In this document: positions 34,493-43,628 of the stretch, in pieces
Numbering within the stretch: the stretch's first letter is position 1
Layout of the letters: every line of letters begins with the position of its first letter
NCBI GenBank assembly: GCA_964446495.1
Contig: CAYUOY010000010.1
Coordinates: forward strand, 1 to 53,965
DNA: 53,965 bases
Source: JAADHU01 sp964446495
GTDB lineage: Bacteria; Pseudomonadota; Gammaproteobacteria; Steroidobacterales; Woeseiaceae
Direction of reading: 5' to 3'
Notes under the pieces: generated by a model
Database searches by the model: none
What the model was told of the DNA's origin: nothing
What the model saw: the letters and a program-made list of their open reading frames with translations, nothing else
Translations under genes and position numbers: made by a program

Positions 34493-35950
34493 TTACTCCC
34501 GCGGCGGGTCCGTCGCAACCTTCGTCACGACGTAAATACCGCTATCCTTTTCTTCGATGGCAACATTTATCGACTGTCCGACAGATAGCCCGATCAACAG
34601 GTTTGGTTCATCAACAGCGAAGCCCATAGTCATCGCGGGCCACGACCACTCACTGATCGGCCCGTGGTGCAGGATAATTTTTTGCTTGGCCAGATCGATT
34701 CCACGAACGGTCGCGGCGACCTCAACAGTAACCAACGATTTATCGGCAACATGTTCGTCCAGGCGGGCCAGGGCGGACTCCAGGTTCGACTCCGAATCAA
34801 TGAGGAACTGACCCGACGTCACCACCAGGTCGGTCGTGCCAATGCCCGCCAGAATTTCCACCCTGCCTGCCGACTCGATTCCGATCTGCACCGGTTGCGC
34901 CCGAAATTTGCCATTCCCCAGTGCCAGAACCACACGATCCGCGCTACCCCCTCGAATCAGCGCCTCGCGCGGCACGTTGACGACCGCGCCTGTTTCTGTT
35001 CCGTGGATGGTTACGGTTGCGAACATATTGGGTCGGAAAATATAGGATGCGTTGTCAAAACGCAGACGAACTTTCAGCGTCCGTGTCACCAGGTCCAGTT
35101 CAGGGTATAGGTAGTCGACCGTTCCCTGCAGTGGCTGGCCCGGTAGATAGTCAAGTTCCACCTCGGCACGTTGTCCCGGTTGGATCCAGTCTGCCTGGCG
35201 CTCGAAAATTTCCGCCAGCACCCAGATCGGATCCAGCTTCGCAATCGACATGATATCGGTTGCCGGTGTAATGAATTGTCCCTCGCGCACACCGAGATGC
35301 GCAACGACGCCGTCACTCCGCGCAAACACCGTCAGCGTCTGATTGACAGTCTTGCTTTGCTTTAGTCGTTCTATCTCACCACTGGAAACGCCCAGTGCAC
35401 CAAGGCGTTGGTAGGACGCCGCAAGCAATGAAGTATTGCCGCTTCTTAGTGCCGTTAGATACTCTTCTTCGGCATTGACGATTGTCGGCGAATACAATTC
35501 GAACAACGCCTGACCTTCACTGACCGGATCGCCGCTTGCCGTAATATTGAGCGTCTCAATCCAACCATCAACCCGACTATGAATGTTTCGCAACGTGTCC
35601 TCGTCGAAACTCACGTAGCCAAAAGCCTCAATACGACGAGACAATACTCCGAATTGCGCTTGCTCGGTTCTTACGCCCAGATTGTTAACGACCTGTGAAT
35701 TGATGCTGACGACACGCTCATTGCTGCCGTCTGCGTATACCGGGACCAGATCCATGCCCATTGGCGATTTGCCAGGTTCATCACGACGATAACCCGGGTC
35801 CATTGGTGCCTTCCAGTACAAGACGGTGCGCCTCGCCTGGCCCGGATCAGCAGTGACGTCACTCTCTGGTACCGGCCACTCACGGCCTGCGAGCAATCCT
35901 ATGGCAATTCCGGCAACAAGGACCGGAACAAGAGCGCGCGTGATTCTCAT
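34493..35950 (-). CDS. CusB-type RND efflux adaptor with fused CusF domain
   Basis: 485 aa from the ATG at 35950 (AGGA 8 bases upstream). Domain order: N-terminal anchor (VPVLVAGIAIGLLAG); a heavy-metal-binding segment YWKAPMDPGYRRDEPGKSPM leading to GMDLVPVY; the HlyD/CusB hairpin, lipoyl and beta-barrel domains (about 70-390, e.g. RVDGWIETLNI, VREGQFITPATDI, RPNMFATVTI); and a C-terminal CusF-like OB domain (about 405-480) with HHGPISEWSWPAMTMGF, whose His, Trp and Met residues bind Cu(I)/Ag(I) in CusF. No CusA-type pump or TolC-type channel gene is in the window, so this adaptor is orphaned here. Confidence 0.92.
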   Translation of the reverse strand: MRITRALVPVLVAGIAIGLLAGREWPVPESDVTADPGQARRTVLYWKAPMDPGYRRDEPGKSPMGMDLVPVYADGSNERVVSINSQVVNNLGVRTEQAQFGVLSRRIEAFGYVSFDEDTLRNIHSRVDGWIETLNITASGDPVSEGQALFELYSPTIVNAEEEYLTALRSGNTSLLAASYQRLGALGVSSGEIERLKQSKTVNQTLTVFARSDGVVAHLGVREGQFITPATDIMSIAKLDPIWVLAEIFERQADWIQPGQRAEVELDYLPGQPLQGTVDYLYPELDLVTRTLKVRLRFDNASYIFRPNMFATVTIHGTETGAVVNVPREALIRGGSADRVVLALGNGKFRAQPVQIGIESAGRVEILAGIGTTDLVVTSGQFLIDSESNLESALARLDEHVADKSLVTVEVAATVRGIDLAKQKIILHHGPISEWSWPAMTMGFAVDEPNLLIGLSVGQSINVAIEEKDSGIYVVTKVATDPPRE

Positions 35951-36317
35951 CAGGAAATTCCTTTGAATTCGCAAGCGTAGCGAAGCTTTGTGCCTGCTTT
36001 AAATGCAGCCGCATGCAATGGAAACGTGGATAGGGATCATCGACATAGCCGCAAGTGACAGCGGCGAAATCACCGTGTCCTCTTGAAGGGTCGGCGAACG
36101 CGACGCATAACTTCAAGAGGATGATAACAGGGTCGGGCGATCTCCGAGGGCACATCAACATTCAGCAATCTCATTCCTCGAAACCGAACAATGTTGACGG
36201 CCAACATTACCTACCTTGAGCTTACAGGTACGGACGGTAATACCTCGCGCTTCAAGGTATTTTTCGAGGATAGGTTTGAGCCCGGCCAGCTATCCGATCA
36301 GTATGTCTACCGGCGGC
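35951..36317. other. Intergenic region before the efflux adaptor
   Basis: 367 bases between two left-reading genes. An open frame at 35880-36161 on the minus strand runs into the adaptor in a different frame, but its composition looks non-coding. No terminator or promoter was convincing. Confidence 0.4.
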
Positions 36318-37628
36318 CTACCCGTTATCGTGCGATGCCACGACAGACTGAAGCCTGCGACGCACAAGATCGATATCCCGTCGCAATTTGTACAAATCGC
36401 TCTTATATGTACGTGGCACCGTAATACTGGTTACGGCGTGATTTATTCGGTCCAGTTCCTGCAGATTCCTGCTGATGTCGCTGCCGGACAAATTATCGGT
36501 ATAGTCCGGATCAAGGCTTTGAATCTCATCGTACAAGCGCAGAAACCGGGATTGAATCCGCCAGCGGTATAGTGGCGGCATCAGCTTCATCAAAGGAATG
36601 GCAAGCGCGAGTAGCGGCAGGAGCATGACCTTTAACCGGTCAACCAGGGTCGCCGCCCAGAACGGCAATACTCGCTGCAAGAACGGCGGCCCGTACTTGT
36701 AGAATCGCGTGGCCTCCTCGCTGACCGGAAGATCCACGTACCGCGCCGTCGGGAACTGCCCGGGATCGGATAGCACGCTGCTGCGACCGTGTATCTCGCT
36801 GGCGGCGATTAGCAACAGATCGACCAGCGCCGGATGGAGGTCCGTCCTGGCGGCGAGCATGGCGGTTGGTGCTACCGTTGTGACATCGGTTGACGGCAGG
36901 TTTGCGGCAAGATCCAACACGCCTTCCGGCAGCAAGACGGGCGACAGGAACGGATAGAGGCGCGCATAGGCCCCGCCGCGATCAAATTCGTAGAGGTGAA
37001 CCCCGGGTTGACGGATTATTTGTCGAATCACAACGGACTCCGGCGAGGCGACAATAAATGCGGCATCGATGTCCATTTTCGCCAGACCATCAATGGCATC
37101 GGCAAGCGGCAGATCCAGGATCCGGGTGTTCGATGCATCGACGCCGTTGGCCGCCAACAAAGACATTCCAACAGCCCGCGTACCGCTGCCCTCAATGCCG
37201 ACCGAAACACGGGTACCTGCCAGATCTCCCAGATGCTCTACTTCTATTTCGTCACGAATGAACAACCACAACGGTTCAAAATAAAGCGAACCCAATGCCA
37301 TCACCCCCGGTGACGCATAGTCCTCGGCCAGGCCGCTCTGCACTAACGCAAGATGGACGCCAGAGTCGGATCCGAGCAATTCCAGGTTCTCGACAGACCC
37401 CGCGGTCGCCTTTAGTGTCACAGAAATACCATTGCGCCCCAAAATTCTCGCGTACTGAGCCCCAATACCCTGATAGGCGCCACCGTCTTCGCCTGTTGCC
37501 AGCACAATTTCTCGTGGTGGTGCCGGGTCGACAAACTGGTAGGCGACAAACAAACTGCCGAAAATCAGGACAGCAGCGACACCGTAGGTGCCCGAAAGGT
37601 CTTTTATACTTCGCCATGTTTGCGCCAT
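36318..37628 (-). CDS. TAXI-type TRAP solute-binding protein with membrane anchors
   Basis: 436 aa. An N-terminal uncleaved-looking helix (VAAVLIFGSLFVAYQFV) leads to a TAXI-family binding domain (about 38-320): IVLATGEDGGAYQGIGAQYA, VTLKATAGSVENLELL, LAGTRVSVGIEGSGTRAVG, TTVAPTAMLAARTDL. A second hydrophobic segment (LPLLALAIPLMKLMPPLY, about 345-362) and a charged, probably coiled-coil tail (YKSDLYKLRRDIDLVRRRLQ) follow. Tethered TAXI proteins of this form lack an adjacent DctQ/DctM permease and may sense rather than import a small carboxylate or amino acid. The ligand is unknown. Confidence 0.88.
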   Translation of the reverse strand: MAQTWRSIKDLSGTYGVAAVLIFGSLFVAYQFVDPAPPREIVLATGEDGGAYQGIGAQYARILGRNGISVTLKATAGSVENLELLGSDSGVHLALVQSGLAEDYASPGVMALGSLYFEPLWLFIRDEIEVEHLGDLAGTRVSVGIEGSGTRAVGMSLLAANGVDASNTRILDLPLADAIDGLAKMDIDAAFIVASPESVVIRQIIRQPGVHLYEFDRGGAYARLYPFLSPVLLPEGVLDLAANLPSTDVTTVAPTAMLAARTDLHPALVDLLLIAASEIHGRSSVLSDPGQFPTARYVDLPVSEEATRFYKYGPPFLQRVLPFWAATLVDRLKVMLLPLLALAIPLMKLMPPLYRWRIQSRFLRLYDEIQSLDPDYTDNLSGSDISRNLQELDRINHAVTSITVPRTYKSDLYKLRRDIDLVRRRLQSVVASHDNG

Positions 37629-38016
37629 GATCTCTCTCTTCCGGATTCACACAGGATAAAACGCCAGGCCATATCCCGGCTCGCTCGCTCTGCTCAAAAA
37701 CAGGTTCAATTCCTCCGTGGTGACCGAGAACCGATCGGCAGCCATTCAACGAGTGTTGGTACTCTTCGCGTTGGCGCCAGTCCCTGTCAATCAAGATGAC
37801 GAGAGCACCTAGAATAAGCACCCCTGCTCACAAAGTCGACGATCATTGGCATTTGTGCCGTGTTGTGATTAACTCATTTGCTCGCTATCACCTGATAAGC
37901 ATAAGAAAAACAATACCAGGCGAGGACCGACCATCAATTCAGTCACAGCAATTGTGCTACCTCAGGTGCCGTACAAAAGCTGGCGTTTTCAAGAGTAACC
38001 TGCTGAGGCGCACCCA
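37629..38016. other. Intergenic region between divergent genes
   Basis: 388 bases between the TAXI protein (left) and the DUF748 protein (right). It must contain two outward promoters. AT-rich patches are present around 37865-37920, but no clean promoter or dyad was identified; small open frames here look like noise. Confidence 0.4.
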
Positions 38017-41000
38017 ATGACCGAAGAACAGAACATGTCTCCACGGACCCCTGTGAATTACCTCCGGAAATATCGGCACTATGTGTGGTCATTGGTCGCG
38101 GTGGCCGTTTACGCCGCACTCGGTTTTCTCCTGGCACCATGGATGCTGGAAAAGACTCTCACTAGGTCGGTTCGCGAAAACTTCGCGGCGGAGCTGAGGC
38201 TGGAAACGGTTGCGGTCAATCCGTTTGTTCTGAGTCTTCGGCTGGATGGCATTGAACTTGATGACCCGACCGGTGCTCCCGTTGCCCACATCGATCAGCT
38301 ATTCATCAATTTTCAGCTGAGCTCCTTATTTCGCTGGGCATGGACGTTTGATGAATTCCGCCTGACCTCTCCGGAGTTTTTCATTGCCCGGGATGAGCAT
38401 GGCGACCTGAACCTTGCCTACCTTTTTGCGGCGTCGGCAGAAACGAGTCCCATTGCCGGGAACGAAGTCGAACCTGGTGTCACTCCTGCACTCATTTTTG
38501 ATTTTGCGATCGAAAATGGCACGATCAACTGGAGTGACGAAGTACCGGTTGAGACTGTCGAGACCCGTTTCGGCCCTATCGACATCGCCATCGCCGAACT
38601 GAATACACTGCCGAACCGCTCAGGCCAGCAGACGGTCCTTATCACCACGGAAGACGCGGGAATTTTGAGCTGGACGGGAAGCCTGCAGCTAAATCCACTG
38701 AAATCAGTAGCACATGCCTCGATTAAGGGTTCGCACTTTCCGCTCTTGTCAGCCTATATTCGCCACCAGTCGGGATTTGATATTGTGGATGGCAATCTGG
38801 ACGTCGAGCTGAACTACACCATCGACACCAGGCCAGATGGCACCATCAGCGCCGGCGTCGACGATTTCAATCTAACACTCACTGATCTCGCAGTTGAAAC
38901 GTTTTCCGGTACCCCTACGGTGGGCAACCGGACCTCGGACAGGGAGGTCTTACGACTGCCCAATACTCGCCTGACAGATGGTGAGCTACGGTGGCCGGAG
39001 AAAAGTGTCTCGATTGCTGCACTGACATTAGACGATGCAAGAGTCAGCCTCTTTCGAGATTCAACCGGAGCACTAAACGTCATCAGAGCACACTCTGGTC
39101 CGGCAATTGATGAGCCCGAGCCCGACGACCGCCCCGATAACCCGACCGACGGTGGATCATGGGTTGTTTCGTTGCAGAACTTTGCCGTCAATCACCTTGC
39201 GCTGAGTTTCGAGGATCATGGTGTGGAGCCCTTTGCTGATGTCGGCATTGCCGATTTCAACCTGAACGTAGCTGATATCAGCAACAAACCTGGCGTGCAG
39301 TTTCCAACATCCGTTGAGTTACAGGTTCGCACGGGCGGTACTCTCACGGCGGACGGCTTTGTCTCGGTTTTGCCAGAGGTCGAACTGGCGTTGGATCTTG
39401 TCATCGACGAAATCGCTTTGGCGGGGGCACATCCGTACATCAAGCCACTCGCCGATGTAAACATGGACTCGGGTGCGCTCAACCTGAATGGACAGTTGAG
39501 GAGTTCGAGTCAGGAAATACTGTCCTTTGCTGGAGATCTCAGCATCGTAAATTTCGAGATCACGGAGACCGATGAGGGCTCGCGCCTTGGCAGTTGGCAG
39601 CGAATGGACGCCAACCATCTGGTATTGAGCGCTTCCAAACAGGAACTTGAGATTTCCGAAATATTGCTGGATCAACTGTACGGTGACATCGTCGTCGCCG
39701 CTGATGGCAGTCTGAATCTGGGTCGTGTTGAAAGATCTGCAGGCGGCGAAACATCGACAGCGAGCCAGGACGCGGGGGAACCCGAGTCAGGTGCATCAGC
39801 AATGGCGATCACTATCGGCCGGATTGTGCTAACCGAGGCCGCGGCGGATTTTGCGGATTTCTCACTGCCCCTGCCTTTCTCGGCAAGAATTGAAGACCTG
39901 AATGGCAACATGTCGACGATTTCCACACAAAGCAGCGAGGCGTCCACCGTAGCGCTCGAAGGGAAAGTTGACGACAACGGCTTCGTGCGAGTGGCCGGCA
40001 GCATTACGCCATTGGATCCATCGGTCAATACGGACATTACGGTTACTTTCCAAAATGTTTTCGTGCCCAAGTTCAGCTCGTACACAATTCCTTTTGCCGG
40101 TCGGGAGATTGCCAGTGGCAGCCTGGATCTAAGCCTCGGATACCAGGTGACGGACGGTCAACTCGTCGGCGAAAACAGCGTTATTCTACGTAATCTTGAG
40201 TTAGGCGAAAAAATTCCTCACCCCGATGCGATGAGTCTGCCACTGGGACTCGCCGTCGCACTACTGAAAGATGTGGACGGCAAGATTGATATTGATCTAC
40301 CAGTGCGAGGCGACCTTAATGACCCCGAGTTTGGCTACGGCAGGGTTATCGGTAAGGCGCTGGGGAATCTGATTATCAAGATCGTGGCATCGCCCTTTGC
40401 CCTGCTGGGCAAGTTGCTCGGCGTGGAGGCGGACGAGCTTGAGTACATTAATTTTCTCGATGGCAGGGCGGATCTTATCCCGCCGGAGCTGCAGCGAGCC
40501 GGACAAGTTGCGGAGGCACTTGCACTTCGACCTGAGCTCATGCTGGAAATATCGGGTGTGGTAAATGCGGAGGCCGATGGGCTGGCTCTTCGCACCGCGC
40601 AACTTGATGCGACCGTTGAAGCACGAATCGTGAAATTGGATTCCGCGGCAGACAGCGAGGACATGTATGCGGACCAACTAATGAACGTACTCGAAATGCT
40701 GTTTGTGGAGTCTCCGGTTGCAACCGACAGCTCGCTCGCGCTGGAAGAAATACGCACTCGATTCACAACTGTGCCAGACGCCGATGGCAGTGCGAGACCA
40801 ACAGCCGAGTTCGATCAGCTCGCATATACCAACGAATTGCGGCGAAAATTAATTGAGAATCAAGCGGTGTCCGAGTCAGCACTGGCTGACCTTGCATCGG
40901 AGCGCGCAAGAAACACCAGGGCCGCCATTCTGGAAAATAACGAGACTCTGGCGCATCGCGTCAATATTGTGGCAAGCCAAAGCATTGCAAAAAAACCGGA

Positions 41001-41049
41001 CGAAATGATCAGAATGAGAGTGAGACTGTCTGTCGGTCAGTCTGAATAG
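38017..41049 (+). CDS. DUF748/AsmA-like envelope protein
   Basis: 1010 aa; the start has GAGG 8 bases upstream. A single N-terminal helix (about 26-46, SLVAVAVYAALGFLLAPWML) anchors a very long periplasmic chain with repeated AsmA-like beta modules, e.g. ENFAAELRLETVAVNPFVL and IDQLFINFQLSSLFRW, and the later FQNVFVPKFSSYTIPFAGREI with YQVTDGQLVGENSVILRNLE that typify DUF748. The last 150 residues (about 830-1005) form a helical region with LRPELMLEISGVVNAEADG and end like OmpA-type domains. Proteins of this class are bridge-like lipid-transfer or envelope-assembly factors, which is inference here. Monocistronic. Confidence 0.9.
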   Translation: MTEEQNMSPRTPVNYLRKYRHYVWSLVAVAVYAALGFLLAPWMLEKTLTRSVRENFAAELRLETVAVNPFVLSLRLDGIELDDPTGAPVAHIDQLFINFQLSSLFRWAWTFDEFRLTSPEFFIARDEHGDLNLAYLFAASAETSPIAGNEVEPGVTPALIFDFAIENGTINWSDEVPVETVETRFGPIDIAIAELNTLPNRSGQQTVLITTEDAGILSWTGSLQLNPLKSVAHASIKGSHFPLLSAYIRHQSGFDIVDGNLDVELNYTIDTRPDGTISAGVDDFNLTLTDLAVETFSGTPTVGNRTSDREVLRLPNTRLTDGELRWPEKSVSIAALTLDDARVSLFRDSTGALNVIRAHSGPAIDEPEPDDRPDNPTDGGSWVVSLQNFAVNHLALSFEDHGVEPFADVGIADFNLNVADISNKPGVQFPTSVELQVRTGGTLTADGFVSVLPEVELALDLVIDEIALAGAHPYIKPLADVNMDSGALNLNGQLRSSSQEILSFAGDLSIVNFEITETDEGSRLGSWQRMDANHLVLSASKQELEISEILLDQLYGDIVVAADGSLNLGRVERSAGGETSTASQDAGEPESGASAMAITIGRIVLTEAAADFADFSLPLPFSARIEDLNGNMSTISTQSSEASTVALEGKVDDNGFVRVAGSITPLDPSVNTDITVTFQNVFVPKFSSYTIPFAGREIASGSLDLSLGYQVTDGQLVGENSVILRNLELGEKIPHPDAMSLPLGLAVALLKDVDGKIDIDLPVRGDLNDPEFGYGRVIGKALGNLIIKIVASPFALLGKLLGVEADELEYINFLDGRADLIPPELQRAGQVAEALALRPELMLEISGVVNAEADGLALRTAQLDATVEARIVKLDSAADSEDMYADQLMNVLEMLFVESPVATDSSLALEEIRTRFTTVPDADGSARPTAEFDQLAYTNELRRKLIENQAVSESALADLASERARNTRAAILENNETLAHRVNIVASQSIAKKPDEMIRMRVRLSVGQSE

Positions 41050-41165
41050 ATTGCAGTTAAGGGGGACAGTTTACTCAATCGCAGTCGCAAGCGAACTCGT
41101 CGCAGCAATATTTCCATCAGCGCGGTTCGCCCTCGATGACCACGATTGCTTTCGTGGCATTGCCG

Positions 41166-42602
41166 CTAATTCCGTTGCCGGGATATAACGAACGACTCGT
41201 CGTTAAACCAAAGACTGTTGTATTTTTCCAGCACATCCTGCGTCGCCTGCAGGTAGGCAGGGTCAGCCAACACCTCGCTCAATCGTTGCTGCTCTACCTG
41301 TGCGACATAGATCGCGGCGTTCCACGCTGCATACAATGTTGACGTTCCAATTCCGGGATTGATTTCCGTTGGCAAGGTATGCATATCGTAGCGAAATATC
41401 GAGCGCTTGTCGGAATAGGCATTGAATTTGAAGTGGCGCACGTCGCGGCCAAGTGCCGATTTGACCGCCGCGAGCAACTTGCGACGACTGGTACTAAACG
41501 GTTGTCCTGCCGACCCCCAAACGCGCTCAATAATTTCCATACCAGGATCGTTGCCATACGAATGAATTCCCAGCAACCGCCCCCCGGGACCCAGTGAGCG
41601 CGCCAGCGGCGCGAGGACATTATTCGCCTTGAACTCTGTTGCCGCACGCAGGCGATAGGGTTGTGACGCGATAACGAGGTCGTAATCTGCTCGCTGCGCT
41701 CCACGGCGCGGAATGACGTCATCAAGCAGAAAACGATAGTCCTCTCTGTAAATTACCAGGACCGCCGGTCGGTCATACAACGGGTTGCCGGTTTTCTCAC
41801 TCGCGTGCGTACCCCAGTTTTCACTCAAAAACGCATTCTGCTCCTCTATTTGCACCTCGAATTCATGTGCCGTTGAGCCCGCCAGCGCAACTTCGTGCCA
41901 TATCATCGCGCCGGCCGCGGCTGAGGACTTCGGTGTGAACCAGGGCGCCTCTGAATACGTCATGTTGGTGATGATCATGACCATGGCCGGATGTTCAAAA
42001 AAACGATCCGGCATTTTCTGCAGCGTCAACCGCACGTCTTCAAGACTCACTTCCTTCGCGGCTGCATAGAAGGGCATGGTCGGATAGCGGTGGTGCAAAT
42101 CGCGCAGAACATGCGACAGCACCGTACCGTCGCCAATGCCTGCATCGAAAATACGCATGGCCGGCGGACGCGGTTGCAATTGCGCTATCTCCAGGCTGAC
42201 CTGTTTGGCCACAACGGCTTTCTCGTTGCAGGTATTGACGAACAGCAGATATTTCTGACGACTATCAAAGAAGCGTTCATGCTCAACGCTCTCGATCTTT
42301 TTCTCTGTGCCCTTTTGGGCAACCGCCTGTGTATTTGTCGCCTTCATTTTCTGGTCAATTCCTATGACAAACGATTTCTGCAACTGGTTCGCAGAATCGG
42401 CCATAAATTTTTCGACTTTCTCAAGAGTAGCTATGCTGATGCGAGCGCCGTCTCGCACTCGACCGACGAACTTGCCGTCATTAACGGCACGCCGCCCGAA
42501 GGTCGTCTCAGCCATGCCATGCTGCCGACAAAACTCAATGATCGACTCAAGCAACTCGTTAGCTTGCATAAAGTGCTTGCGCGTTTCTTTGTTCTGACTC
42601 AT
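41166..42602 (-). CDS. HTH domain fused to SAM-methyltransferase-like protein
   Basis: 478 aa from the ATG at 42602 (upstream in-frame TTG would lengthen it by 5 codons). The N-terminus (about 18-60) resembles a phage-repressor-like HTH: MAETTFGRRAVNDGKFVGRV then DGARISIATLEKVEKF. The rest has a class I methyltransferase signature, RIFDAGIGDGTVLSHVLRDL (about 147-166), a later LARSLGPGGRLLGIHSYG strand and a long C-terminal extension. I do not recognise the named family. It diverges from the LuxR-cbb genes, with a perfect dyad over its own promoter. What it methylates, if anything, is unknown. Confidence 0.8.
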   Translation of the reverse strand: MSQNKETRKHFMQANELLESIIEFCRQHGMAETTFGRRAVNDGKFVGRVRDGARISIATLEKVEKFMADSANQLQKSFVIGIDQKMKATNTQAVAQKGTEKKIESVEHERFFDSRQKYLLFVNTCNEKAVVAKQVSLEIAQLQPRPPAMRIFDAGIGDGTVLSHVLRDLHHRYPTMPFYAAAKEVSLEDVRLTLQKMPDRFFEHPAMVMIITNMTYSEAPWFTPKSSAAAGAMIWHEVALAGSTAHEFEVQIEEQNAFLSENWGTHASEKTGNPLYDRPAVLVIYREDYRFLLDDVIPRRGAQRADYDLVIASQPYRLRAATEFKANNVLAPLARSLGPGGRLLGIHSYGNDPGMEIIERVWGSAGQPFSTSRRKLLAAVKSALGRDVRHFKFNAYSDKRSIFRYDMHTLPTEINPGIGTSTLYAAWNAAIYVAQVEQQRLSEVLADPAYLQATQDVLEKYNSLWFNDESFVISRQRN

Positions 42603-42637
42603 CGCAAGATATCCCAAGTTTACCCATCAGGAATACC

Positions 42638-42643
42638 ATTATA
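42638..42643 (-). promoter_or_regulatory. -10 element (TATAAT) of the HTH-methyltransferase gene
   Basis: A perfect TATAAT reads leftward 36 bases before the ATG, giving a predicted 5' leader of about 28 bases. No consensus -35 is seen 17 bases upstream; that area is the dyad at 42643-42668, suggesting activator- or repressor-dependent control. Confidence 0.55.
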
Positions 42644-42668
42644 TGTCCCACTTTTGAATGTGGGACAT
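42643..42668. promoter_or_regulatory. 9-bp perfect inverted repeat, candidate operator
   Basis: ATGTCCCAC (42643-42651) and GTGGGACAT (42660-42668) are separated by 8 bases. The left arm abuts the TATAAT at 42638-42643 and the right arm covers the -35 position of the left-reading promoter. A dimeric HTH protein could bind here, the obvious candidate being the product of the gene it controls. Confidence 0.62.
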
Positions 42669-42983
42669 TTTGTGGGCTGCTTGGTGAGTTTTCTCGATCC
42701 TGCCTGGACTGCTATGGGGTGAATGCCTTGATTTTCCTACGTTTCGCTATAAATATCCGCGAGCATGAGCCAACTGTTGTGTGTCACCCAGGTTGCGGCC
42801 GTTTCAGCTGCCACTCTCACCTGCGCTGCTACCAACGCACAAAACCGGGAAAAATGGCCCGATCAGGCAGTTGCCGACACATCGCTGCGACGATCCCCTA
42901 TTCGACCGAAATAGCATCGACTTCATGTATCTCAGCATATAGCCTGTGCCCATGCCCCGAAGTAATCACGATCGCACTCTCCG

Positions 42984-43610
42984 ATGAGCGAACCGGCACC
43001 ACATTACGGCACCGCGATCCGCGTTGGCGTGGCGGACAAGAGCCCGCTGCTGCAGGCCGCTCTGACCCATTTACTGACCAAAGACCCACGTTTTGAACTG
43101 GTGAATGTGTACGCTGACGGTGAATCGTTTTTGCAGGCAGCAGACCTTTGCAATATGCAGGTTGCGATAACCGGCTGGGTGATCAGTCCCGGCGACGGCA
43201 AGTACATCCTCGATCAACTTCGGTCCCGAACAGATGCACCTCGCATTGTGGTCTACACCGGGGCAGAGGGTGGGTCGGTAGCGGCACAGGTAATGGCGCA
43301 CGGTGGCGCTGCGTTTGTATCCAAGAGTGAACAGCCGGACTTCCTGCTCGATACGGTCGCCCAGGTTGCAGCTGGCCGCATGGTCTTCCCTTTCCTCGAT
43401 GTACGGCAAATTCACCAGAGCCCATTGACGACGCTCACCAGAAGAGAACTCGAAGTGCTGTCAGCCCTGGCGGCGGGGCAGACCAACAAGCAGATCGCTG
43501 CCGCACAAAACGTATCGCCGAACACGGTCAAGTTTCATGTCAAGAACCTGTTCGAAAAACTCGGTGTCAGCAATCGTTCTCAGGCCATCGCGCTCTATCT
43601 GAAAACATAA
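42984..43610 (+). CDS. LuxR/NarL-type regulator with degenerate receiver domain
   Basis: 208 aa. The receiver domain (about 12-130) keeps the fold pattern but has lost the phosphorylation site: the acidic pair is VADKSP (Asp18-Lys19), and where NarL has LLD-LNMPG this protein reads AITGWVISPG, placing Gly64 at the phospho-acceptor position. The switch Thr (VVYTGA) and Lys (FVSKSE) remain. The C-terminal HTH is complete: LTRRELEVLSALAAGQTNKQ followed by VSPNTVKFHVKNLFEKLGV. It probably acts without phosphotransfer, perhaps sensing a ligand. It precedes the cbb operon on the same strand by about 145-170 bases, so it is the likely local regulator of CO2 fixation genes. Confidence 0.9.
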   Translation: MSEPAPHYGTAIRVGVADKSPLLQAALTHLLTKDPRFELVNVYADGESFLQAADLCNMQVAITGWVISPGDGKYILDQLRSRTDAPRIVVYTGAEGGSVAAQVMAHGGAAFVSKSEQPDFLLDTVAQVAAGRMVFPFLDVRQIHQSPLTTLTRRELEVLSALAAGQTNKQIAAAQNVSPNTVKFHVKNLFEKLGVSNRSQAIALYLKT

Positions 43611-43628
43611 ATTGCCTCCCGTTGTTAT

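Larger units (their letters stand above)
42603..42983. other. Divergent regulatory region between HTH-methyltransferase and LuxR-cbb genes
   Basis: 381 bases. The left end contains the dyad and TATAAT described separately. A TATAAA at 42748-42753 is a possible -10 for the LuxR gene, but the -35 candidate (TTGATT, 42728-42733) is only 14 bases away, so that promoter is weakly supported. The remaining 230 bases before the LuxR start look non-coding. Confidence 0.5.

Noticed and set aside
35880..36161. 93-codon Cys-containing frame before the CusB-CusF gene
   Set aside because: It runs into the adaptor gene out of frame, no ribosome site or signal peptide, probably noise.
37796..38020. 74-codon plus-strand frame before the DUF748 gene
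   Set aside because: It overlaps the DUF748 start, has no ribosome site and no recognisable features.
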